Made by a program: the position numbers and the translations under genes. Under the pieces are notes generated by a model, which made no database searches, had not been told where the DNA came from, and saw only the letters and a program-made list of their open reading frames with translations. Shown piece by piece: positions 26,568-32,881 of a stretch of DNA of 45,686 nt. The stretch comes from an uncultured Oscillospiraceae bacterium (lineage in GTDB: Bacteria > Bacillota > Clostridia > Oscillospirales > Oscillospiraceae). Each line of letters opens with the position of its first letter. Positions within the stretch are counted from its first letter, which is position 1. The stretch lies in NCBI GenBank assembly GCA_910587285.1, contig CAJULM010000020.1:1-45686 (forward strand). The letters run 5' to 3'.

Positions 26568-27350
26568 ATGGAGACACAGTATTTTAAGGACTACAGCCCC
26601 GCCCTGGGCCGGGACATGGAGATGAAGGTATACGGCCACGCAGGCCGCCCCATGCTGTTCATCCCCTGCCAAAATGGGCGGTTCTTTGACTTTGAGAACT
26701 TTAACATGACGGACGTCTGGTCGCCCTGGATTGAGTCGGGCCAGGTGATGGTGTTCTCCATCGACACCATGGACGCCGAGAGCTGGTCGGACAAGCAGGG
26801 AGACCCCTACTGGCGCATCCGCCGTTATGAGCAGTGGATCGCCTATATCACCGACGAGGTCGTGCCCTTCATGCGCGCCATGGTAAACGAGCGCAACGGC
26901 TGGACCGGCGAGGCCGGTATTATGGTATTCGGCTGCTCTCTGGGCGCCACCCACGCCGTCAACCTGTTCCTGCGCCGGCCCGACCTGTTTGATCGCCTGC
27001 TGGCCCTCAGCGGCATCTACACCGCCGGCTACGGCTTCGACGGCTACATGGACGAGGTGGTGTACCGCAACTCTCCAGTGCACTATCTGGCAGATATGCC
27101 CAAGGACCACCCATTCATTCAGCTCTACAATCAGAAGAAGGGCGTCATCTGCGTGGGCCAGGGGCCCTGGGAGATTCCGGAGACCACCCGGCAGATGGCC
27201 CACCTCTGCTACGAGAAGGACATTCACCTCTGGGTGGACTTCTGGGGGTGGGACGTGGCCCACGATTGGGACTGGTGGTACAAGCAGGTCGCCTACTTCG
27301 CGCCCTATCTGCTGGAAGATTCATTTCATTCAAAGAGAGAGAAGGAATGA
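26568..27350 (+). CDS. Second alpha/beta-hydrolase (esterase family), paralogue-like
   Basis: A 260-residue protein starting four bases after the first esterase (RBS AGAGGAG). It begins METQYFKDYSPALGRDMEMKVYGHAGRPMLFIPCQNGRFFDFENF, then has the nucleophile motif GCSLGA with Ser124 and a C-terminal HDWDWWYKQVAYFAPYLL with the catalytic His. It is rich in Trp and Tyr and only distantly like the first esterase, suggesting a different substrate or a hetero-oligomer. No signal peptide is seen. The product is probably made or trimmed with the ATP-grasp enzyme that follows. Confidence 0.85.
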   Translation: METQYFKDYSPALGRDMEMKVYGHAGRPMLFIPCQNGRFFDFENFNMTDVWSPWIESGQVMVFSIDTMDAESWSDKQGDPYWRIRRYEQWIAYITDEVVPFMRAMVNERNGWTGEAGIMVFGCSLGATHAVNLFLRRPDLFDRLLALSGIYTAGYGFDGYMDEVVYRNSPVHYLADMPKDHPFIQLYNQKKGVICVGQGPWEIPETTRQMAHLCYEKDIHLWVDFWGWDVAHDWDWWYKQVAYFAPYLLEDSFHSKREKE

Positions 27351-27353
27351 CCG

Positions 27354-28568
27354 ATGAAAAACGTGATCTTCATTTCCCCCAATTTCCCCACCAACTACTG
27401 GCAATTCTGCCGGGAGCTGAAGAACAACGGCATGAACGTGCTGGGCATTGGCGACGCGCCCTTTGACGGGCTGCCCGGAGAGCTCCGGGACAGCCTCAAC
27501 GAGTATTATAAGGTGGACAGCCTGGAAAACTACGAGGAAGTGTACCGGGCCGTGGCCTACTTTATCTTCAAGCACGGCCGGGTGGACTGGCTGGAGTCCA
27601 ACAACGAATACTGGCTGGAGCGGGACGCCCAGCTCCGCACCGACTTCCACATCACCTCCGGCTTCCAGGCGGAGGATATCCCCCGCATCAAATACAAATC
27701 CAAGATGAAGGAGTACTACCAAAAGGCGGGCATCCCCGTGGCCCGTTGCCATATGGTGGACGATGAAGCGGGCTGCCTCGCCTTCATCAAGCAGGTGGGC
27801 TGGCCGGTGGTGGTCAAGCCGGACAACGGCGTGGGCGCCTCCGACACCCATAAGCTGGAAAACGAGGAGGGGTTGAGGCGTTTCCTGTCCAACCGCATGG
27901 CGGGCGTGTCCTACATCATGGAGGAGTTCATCCACGCCGAGGTCAACTCCTATGACGCCATCATCGACTCCCAGGGCAATCCCATTTTTGAGACGGGCAA
28001 CGTCACCCCCATGTCCATCATGGACATCGTAAACCAGGAGGACAACTCCATCTACTACATTGTCAAGGACCTTCCCGCCGACACCCGCAGCGCCGGCCGG
28101 GCCACCGTCAAAAGCTTTGGGGTCAAAAGCCGCTTTGTCCACTTCGAGTTCTTCCGTCTCACCCAGGACCAGCCGGGCATGGGCAAAAAGGGAGACGTGG
28201 TGGCCCTGGAGGTCAATATGCGCCCCTGCGGCGGGTTCAGCCCGGACATGATGAACTTTGCCAACTCCACCAACGTCTACAAAATCTGGGCGGACATGAT
28301 CGCCTTTGACCACTCCACCCTTGAAACAGGAGAGCACGCCTTCTGCGCCTACGCCGGCCGGCGGGACGGCAAGGACTTCGCCCTCAGCCACGACGATATT
28401 CTGGAGAAATACGGCGAAAACCTAAAGCTGGTGGGCCGGATTCCCGACGTACTGTCCGACGCCATGGGCAATCAGATGTATGTGGCCGCCTTCAAAACCA
28501 AGAAGGAGCTGGATGCGTTTTATAAAAACGTGCTGAAGCTGAACAGGCAAAAGCCCGTCAAAGCTTAA
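27354..28568 (+). CDS. ATP-grasp carboxylate ligase-type enzyme
   Basis: A 404-residue enzyme. A Rossmann-like start (MKNVIFISPNFPTNYWQFCREL) leads to the ATP-grasp core: IKYKSKMKEYYQKAGIPVARC, GWPVVVKPDNGVGASDT with the nucleotide Lys (about 154), YIMEEFI hinge (near 189), and Mg-binding VVALEVNMRPCGGFSPDMM (about 281-299). Such enzymes join a carboxylate, activated as acyl phosphate, to an amine or thiol, e.g. in dipeptide, peptidoglycan-like or peptide natural-product synthesis. The substrate is not deducible. Ends 60 bases before structured repeat copy 2. Confidence 0.87.
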   Translation: MKNVIFISPNFPTNYWQFCRELKNNGMNVLGIGDAPFDGLPGELRDSLNEYYKVDSLENYEEVYRAVAYFIFKHGRVDWLESNNEYWLERDAQLRTDFHITSGFQAEDIPRIKYKSKMKEYYQKAGIPVARCHMVDDEAGCLAFIKQVGWPVVVKPDNGVGASDTHKLENEEGLRRFLSNRMAGVSYIMEEFIHAEVNSYDAIIDSQGNPIFETGNVTPMSIMDIVNQEDNSIYYIVKDLPADTRSAGRATVKSFGVKSRFVHFEFFRLTQDQPGMGKKGDVVALEVNMRPCGGFSPDMMNFANSTNVYKIWADMIAFDHSTLETGEHAFCAYAGRRDGKDFALSHDDILEKYGENLKLVGRIPDVLSDAMGNQMYVAAFKTKKELDAFYKNVLKLNRQKPVKA

Positions 28569-28626
28569 AAATTTCTAAAGTCTGCCCCCGGCGTCTGGAA
28601 CCGCCGGGGGCAGTTGTGCTATGATA

Positions 28627-28796
28627 GAAGCGCGAGGACAGCCGCGCAGGGGAGCTTGGAGCGCAGCGAAGGTAAAAGCCCAGGGCCAACAAAGTTGGGC
28701 CGGGTTTTGCCTGAGTCGCAGCGAAAGCGACCCGGCCGCGCGGCCAATCTGAGCGTGACAGTATGAGAAGCGCGAGGACAGCCGCGCCGCCCCGGA
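28627..28796 (+). repeat. Structured dispersed repeat, copy 2
   Basis: Closing stem GCCGCGC (28641-28647) with GCGCGGC (28738-28744). Central hairpin AAAAGCCC...GGCCAAC with GTTGGGCC...GGGTTTT, then GTCGC/GCGAC. The 21-base string starting GAAGCGCGAGGACAGC at 28627 recurs at 28776, so the unit has a terminal direct repeat. It shares blocks with copies 1 and 3 and fills the 270-base gap before the response regulator; no gene was seen in the gap. Confidence 0.8.
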
Positions 28797-28838
28797 TGGA
28801 CCGGGGAACCCCAACAACACCGCTTGCGGAGGTAGGAT

Positions 28839-29528
28839 ATGGACAATGTAAATATTCTCATCGTGGAGGACGACGCCGACATCAACCGCCTGCTGTGCGC
28901 CATTTTGGAGGGCGCGGGCTATACCTGCCGCGCCGCCTTTTCCGGCAGCGAGGCCCTGCTGTGGGCGGAAAAATATGACTACGACCTGGTGCTTCTGGAT
29001 TTGATGCTCCCCGGCTGCACCGGAGAGGAGTTCATCCAGCGTATCCGCCGGGGCAAAACCATGCCCATCATCGTCGTGTCCGCCAAGATGGGAATATCCG
29101 ACCGGGTCAACGTGCTCAAGCTGGGGGCGGACGACTTCATCCCCAAGCCCTTCGACAACGCCGAGGTGCTGGCCCGGGTGGAGGCCCAGCTGCGCCGCAG
29201 CCGCCAGTTCTCTGTCTCCACCTCCGAGGTTCTGTCCTCCGGCCCCCTGACACTGGATTTGGACAGCCACGCAGCCCTCCTGGACGGCCGGGAGATTTCC
29301 CTCACCAGCCGGGAGTTCGACATTTTAGCCCTGCTGATGAAAAATCCCCGCCGGGCCTTTTCCCGTGCCCAGATCTACGAGTCGGTGTGGGGAGAGGACT
29401 TCATCGGAGACGACAACACGGTGAACGTCCATGTGAGCAACCTGCGCTCCAAGCTGGCCAAGGCCGACCCGGAGCACAGCTATATCAAAACCGTGTGGGG
29501 GATTGGGTTTAAGTTGGGAGAAGCGTGA
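28839..29528 (+). CDS. OmpR-family response regulator
   Basis: A 229-residue two-component regulator. Receiver domain: acidic pair in LIVEDDADINRLL, phospho-acceptor Asp54 in LVLLDLMLPG, Ser/Lys switch in IIVVSAK and DDFIPKPFD. C-terminal winged helix: LTSREFDILALLMKNPRRAFSR...TVNVHVSNLRSKL. RBS GGAGG with ideal spacing. The likely partner kinase is at 31832, with an ABC exporter in between. The gene is bracketed by two direct copies of the structured repeat, its stop lying within copy 3. Confidence 0.94.
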   Translation: MDNVNILIVEDDADINRLLCAILEGAGYTCRAAFSGSEALLWAEKYDYDLVLLDLMLPGCTGEEFIQRIRRGKTMPIIVVSAKMGISDRVNVLKLGADDFIPKPFDNAEVLARVEAQLRRSRQFSVSTSEVLSSGPLTLDLDSHAALLDGREISLTSREFDILALLMKNPRRAFSRAQIYESVWGEDFIGDDNTVNVHVSNLRSKLAKADPEHSYIKTVWGIGFKLGEA

Positions 29529-29690
29529 GGATACCCGCGCAGGGGAGCTTGGACCGAAGCGAAGGCAAAAGCCCAGCCGCCGCGCAGCGGCAGGCGGGTT
29601 TTGTCTGAGTCGGAGGGAAAGCGACCCGTGGGCGCGGCCAATCCGAGCGTGACAGCCCGAAGCGTGAGCTTAGGCGCGCCGCCCCGATAT
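29520..29690 (+). repeat. Structured dispersed repeat, copy 3
   Basis: Closing stem CCGCGC (29535-29540) with GCGCGG (29632-29637); central hairpin AAAAGCCC with CGGGTTTT enclosing a GCCGC/GCGGC stem; GTCG/CGAC near 29610-29625. GAAGCGTGAG occurs at both ends (29520 and 29659). It overlaps the last codons and stop of the response regulator. The 248-base gap up to 29776 holds this repeat and a promoter-like segment. Confidence 0.8.
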
Positions 29691-29735
29691 TTAAGCTTTC
29701 TTTATACTTCCTTTCCAAAGTTTTGGCCTTTCCAC

Positions 29736-29743
29736 GCTACAAT
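29736..29743 (+). promoter_or_regulatory. Probable -10 of the ABC exporter operon
   Basis: TACAAT inside GCTACAATGGGG, about 32 bases before the ATG at 29776. No consensus -35 lies at 16-18 bases; pyrimidine-rich direct repeats (CTTTCTTTATACTTCCTTTCC) occupy that place, as expected for an activator-dependent promoter driven by the neighbouring response regulator. Confidence 0.4.
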
Positions 29744-29775
29744 GGGGACAGTTCAAACAGAAAGGCGGAAACACT

Positions 29776-30702
29776 ATGGCAGAAAACACTGCGGTGCTGG
29801 CCACCTACGGCCTCAAAAAAGCCTACGGAGCCTGCATGGCTCTGGACGGAACAAACATGATGGTCCGCCGGGGGGATATCTACGGTCTGGTTGGCCGCAA
29901 CGGAGCGGGTAAAACCACCCTGATGCGCATGGCTACGGGCCAGTCTCAACCCTCCGGCGGCGAGATAGAGCTCTTTGGCGCATCGGGCAGAGAGATGGGC
30001 CCCCAGCGCCGGCGCACCGGGGCCATGATCGAGATTCCCTCGTTCTCCCCCTTCCTCACCGCGCGGGAGAATTTGGAGTACTACCGCCTTCAGCGTGGCA
30101 TTCCGGGGAAGCAGACGGTGGACGAGGCGCTGGAGCTGGTGGACCTGACCGATACAGAGAACAAGAAGTTCAAGTCCTTCTCCCTGGGCATGAAGCAGCG
30201 GCTGGGACTGGCCCTGGCCCTGATGAACCGCCCGGACTTTCTCATCCTGGACGAACCCATCAACGGCCTGGACCCGAAAGGGGTAGCGGAGTTCCGGCAG
30301 ATTCTCTGGCAGCTCAACCAGGAGCGGGAGACCACCATCCTCGTCTCCAGCCACATTCTGTCCGAGCTGTCCAATATCGCCACCCGGTACGGCTTTATGG
30401 AGCAGGGCAAAATCCTGGAGGAGATTTCCGCCCAGGCCCTTCACGACAAGTGCCGCACCTGTCTGCGCCTGGAGGTGGACGACGCCTCCCGCGCCGCCGC
30501 CATCCTTCAGACGGAGCTGGGCACCGACAAGTTCGAGGTGCTCCCCGGCAACGTGATCCAGCTCTACGACTGCCTGGACGACCCCAAGCGGGCGTCCTAC
30601 GCCCTGGCCCAAAACGGCGTGGCCCTGCTGGCCATGGAGCAGAAGGGCGCGGATCTGGAGGCCTACTTCCTCAACCTGATCGGAGGTGGCCGCCATGCTT
30701 AA
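29776..30702 (+). CDS. ABC transporter ATP-binding protein (BcrA/lantibiotic-immunity type)
   Basis: A 308-residue ATPase. Walker A GRNGAGKT (40-47), Q-loop region, signature FSLGMKQRLGLALAL, Walker B FLILDEPINGLDPKG and the H-loop SSHILSEL are intact. The ~90-residue C-terminal extension after the nucleotide-binding domain is typical of BcrA/SpaF/NatA-like exporters for antimicrobial peptides. It pairs with the permease at 30695, whose start it overlaps by eight bases. Likely role: export or immunity, controlled by the flanking two-component system; the ligand is unknown. Confidence 0.93.
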   Translation: MAENTAVLATYGLKKAYGACMALDGTNMMVRRGDIYGLVGRNGAGKTTLMRMATGQSQPSGGEIELFGASGREMGPQRRRTGAMIEIPSFSPFLTARENLEYYRLQRGIPGKQTVDEALELVDLTDTENKKFKSFSLGMKQRLGLALALMNRPDFLILDEPINGLDPKGVAEFRQILWQLNQERETTILVSSHILSELSNIATRYGFMEQGKILEEISAQALHDKCRTCLRLEVDDASRAAAILQTELGTDKFEVLPGNVIQLYDCLDDPKRASYALAQNGVALLAMEQKGADLEAYFLNLIGGGRHA

Positions 30703-31474
30703 CTACATCCGCGCCGAGACCTACAAGGTACTGCGCCGCCCCTACACCTATATCGCCCTGGCGGTGATGCTGGTGCTGGAGGGAATTTTTGCGGCGGGCT
30801 TCGCCTTCCACAACTCCCACTCCTTCGCCACCCCCTTCGGCGGGGCCATCGTCAGCATTGTGGAGTTGAGGGCCATCGGCTTCAGCATGTGCCTGCTCAC
30901 CGGGGACATGGTATTCGCCGCCCAATACAAGAACTCCACCCTGAAAAACGAGGTGTCCTTCGGCATCAGCCGCACCCAGATCTATCTGGGCAAGCTCATC
31001 GCCCAGACCCTGCTGTCTCTTGTGTATCTGGCGATCATGATGGCCTTTTTCATCGGCCTGTGCGCCATCTGCCTGCCCATAGAGGGTCCCGCTGGGTTCT
31101 TCTCCGCCGGGGACGCCCTGATCATCGTGGGCTACTTTCTGGCGGCGGGCATCCCCCTGTGGATCGGCGGGCAAGCGGCCATGTGTATGTGCCTGTTCCT
31201 CACCAACGGGGAGATGACCAGCTCCTTCCTCTATGTGGGTATCGTCTTTATACTGGACACCTTTTTGAGCGTCACCGGCCTGCTTGTCCAGGGCTGGCTT
31301 GGGAATCTGCTGGTCAAGACTTCCGAATACTTCCCCCGCCCCATGCTGGACACCGCCAAGGCCGTGGTGGGCGACCCGGTCTATCTGGGGCAGGCGTGGC
31401 TGGTAGGGGCATTCTGGGTGACAGTCTGCACCGCCATCGGACTGTACGGCTTCCACAGAAAAGAGATTAAGTGA
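30695..31474 (+). CDS. ABC-2-type permease, partner of the ATPase at 29776
   Basis: A 259-residue membrane protein. The ATG at 30695 has GGAGG seven bases upstream; it overlaps the ATPase stop. An N-terminal amphipathic helix (MLNYIRAETYKVLRRPYTY) precedes six hydrophobic segments, with the ISRTQIYLGKLIAQTLL coupling-like loop. This is the ABC-2 / SpaE-SpaG-like fold. Length fits a half-size permease that forms a dimer. It is followed at once by two membrane microproteins. Confidence 0.87.
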   Translation: MLNYIRAETYKVLRRPYTYIALAVMLVLEGIFAAGFAFHNSHSFATPFGGAIVSIVELRAIGFSMCLLTGDMVFAAQYKNSTLKNEVSFGISRTQIYLGKLIAQTLLSLVYLAIMMAFFIGLCAICLPIEGPAGFFSAGDALIIVGYFLAAGIPLWIGGQAAMCMCLFLTNGEMTSSFLYVGIVFILDTFLSVTGLLVQGWLGNLLVKTSEYFPRPMLDTAKAVVGDPVYLGQAWLVGAFWVTVCTAIGLYGFHRKEIK

Positions 31475-31498
31475 CGGCGTGATTGCAAGGTGGATGAT

Positions 31499-31585
31499 TT
31501 GAACGGAAAAAAACTCATGATGTGCCTTTTGGCCGCCGGTGCCGCAGCCCTGTGCGTATTCGTGACCATAAGGCGCAAAAGGTAA
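31499..31585 (+). CDS. Predicted 28-residue membrane microprotein
   Basis: TTG at 31499 with AAGGTGG five bases upstream (an in-frame GTG at 31490 is the alternative). The peptide is LNGKKLMMCLLAAGAAALCV followed by FVTIRRKR: a positively charged start, one hydrophobic helix of about 17 residues, and a basic tail, as in real single-pass microproteins. It lies between an ABC permease and a histidine kinase, so it might modulate either. Too short for family assignment; it could be chance. Confidence 0.5.
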   Translation: MNGKKLMMCLLAAGAAALCVFVTIRRKR

Positions 31586-31643
31586 AACCCGCGCTTTCAG
31601 CCGAGCCGCAAGGCCCGGCGAAAGCCGTTTCGTGAGGTGTCCC

Positions 31644-31811
31644 ATGAATTTGACCTTTCTCATGCAGGGGCCGCTGGGTATTCTCGGCCCCATCCTACTG
31701 GTGCTGCTCATGCTCTGGGCCACCCGTGGGGACCGCTCCGCGTGGTACGTCAAGGCAGCGCTGCTTATTTTGCTCGCTGTTCTGCTCCTCATCATGTTCG
31801 GCTATCTGTAA
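31644..31811 (+). CDS. Predicted 55-residue two-helix membrane protein
   Basis: ATG 31644 with GTGAGGTG upstream. The peptide has two hydrophobic helices, about 9-24 (GPLGILGPILLVLLML) and 38-54 (AALLILLAVLLLIMFGY), joined by a short polar loop WATRGDRSAWYVK. The composition is strongly protein-like, and it is read between the permease and the kinase with short gaps. The long frame starting at 31637 overlaps it in another phase and is the false extension of the kinase. Function unknown; a small accessory or sensor subunit is plausible. Confidence 0.68.
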   Translation: MNLTFLMQGPLGILGPILLVLLMLWATRGDRSAWYVKAALLILLAVLLLIMFGYL

Positions 31812-31831
31812 CGGAGAAAGGGGCTTCCTCT

Positions 31832-32731
31832 ATGAAAACTGTCCTCATCATCGCGCTGGCTCTAATGTGCGCCGGCCTCATCGGGCGGCAGCTCACGCTG
31901 GAGCGAGGGCTTCACAACGCCGCCCGCCGGATGCGGGAGCAGCTGGCGGACGAGACTACGGTCCGGCTTGCCCTCCCCTGCCCCAGCTCCGGGGCGGAGG
32001 AGCTGCTGGCCTGCCTCAATGAGCTGTTGGAGCTGAGACAGTCCGAGCGGGCGTCCTACCGCCGGAAGGTGCAGGAGCTGCGGCAGCAGATCGCCAACGT
32101 GTCCCACGACCTGCGCACGCCGCTGACCTCCATTCTGGGCTATTTGCAACTGCTGGAGGGGGACAGTCTGTCTCCGGAAAAAAAGGCGGAATATCTGACC
32201 GTCATCGAGAGCCGGGCCCGCACCCTTCAGGTGTTCATCGCCTCCTTTTACGATCTGTCCCGTATCGAGGGGGGCGAGCTGCCCTTGGAGCGGGATAAGG
32301 TGGACCTGGGCCGGGCGCTGTCCGACCAGCTGGCCGCCACCTATGAACAGATTGAGGCCAGCGGCTTGGTCATGGATGTGGATGTGGCCGACCATCTACC
32401 CTCCGTCTGGGCGGACAGCGGGGCAGTGACCCGCATTTTTTCCAACCTGCTCACCAACGCCCTGCGCCACGGAAAGGGCGCCCTCACCATCCGGCTGTAC
32501 CGGGAGGAAAACGCCATCGTATCCTCCTTTTCCAACCGGGCAGACAGCCTCACCGCCGAGGACGCCGCCCATGTGTTCGAACGGTTCTATACCGCCGACA
32601 AAATGCGCACCGGGCAGTCCACCGGCCTGGGGCTGGCCATCGTCAAGGCACTGGCGGAGCGGATGGGCCACACAGCAGCCGCCCGGTGGGAAAACGGGGT
32701 GTTTACCGTAGAGGTGCGATGGAGCATTTAA
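31832..32731 (+). CDS. Histidine kinase with minimal sensor region
   Basis: A 299-residue kinase from ATG 31832 (GGAGAAAGG upstream). One N-terminal membrane helix (about 3-19), a ~60-residue linker, then the dimerisation helix with phospho-acceptor His92 in NVSHDLRTPLTS, N box in RIFSNLLTNALRHGK, and G2 box STGLGLAIVKAL. There is no extracellular domain and only one helix, so it probably senses through a partner such as the ABC exporter or the microproteins. The cognate regulator is likely the OmpR protein at 28839. Confidence 0.92.
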   Translation: MKTVLIIALALMCAGLIGRQLTLERGLHNAARRMREQLADETTVRLALPCPSSGAEELLACLNELLELRQSERASYRRKVQELRQQIANVSHDLRTPLTSILGYLQLLEGDSLSPEKKAEYLTVIESRARTLQVFIASFYDLSRIEGGELPLERDKVDLGRALSDQLAATYEQIEASGLVMDVDVADHLPSVWADSGAVTRIFSNLLTNALRHGKGALTIRLYREENAIVSSFSNRADSLTAEDAAHVFERFYTADKMRTGQSTGLGLAIVKALAERMGHTAAARWENGVFTVEVRWSI

Positions 32732-32795
32732 AGAAACCACGGCCTTATGCCCAGCCCCTCTGCGCTGCTGCGTTTGACTAAATTCATAAAACGTT

Positions 32796-32826
32796 AAAGG
32801 GTTGGCGCTTTACGCCAACCCTTTCC
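32796..32826 (+). terminator. Hairpin after the kinase gene
   Basis: AAAGGGTTGGCG (32796-32807) pairs with CGCCAACCCTTT (ends 32824) around a short TTTA loop. The T-run is weak (CCTATGG follows). It carries the -35 of the next promoter in its 3' side. Confidence 0.65.
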
Positions 32827-32837
32827 TATGGTATGAT
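32809..32837 (+). promoter_or_regulatory. P-type ATPase promoter
   Basis: TTTACG (32809-32814), 17-base spacer, TATGAT (32832-32837), 44 bases before the ATG. The -35 is within the loop and 3' arm of the hairpin above. Confidence 0.6.
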
Positions 32838-32881
32838 GTTCCTTAGCATCTCTCAAATTACGACAAAAAGGAGCTTCCTTT

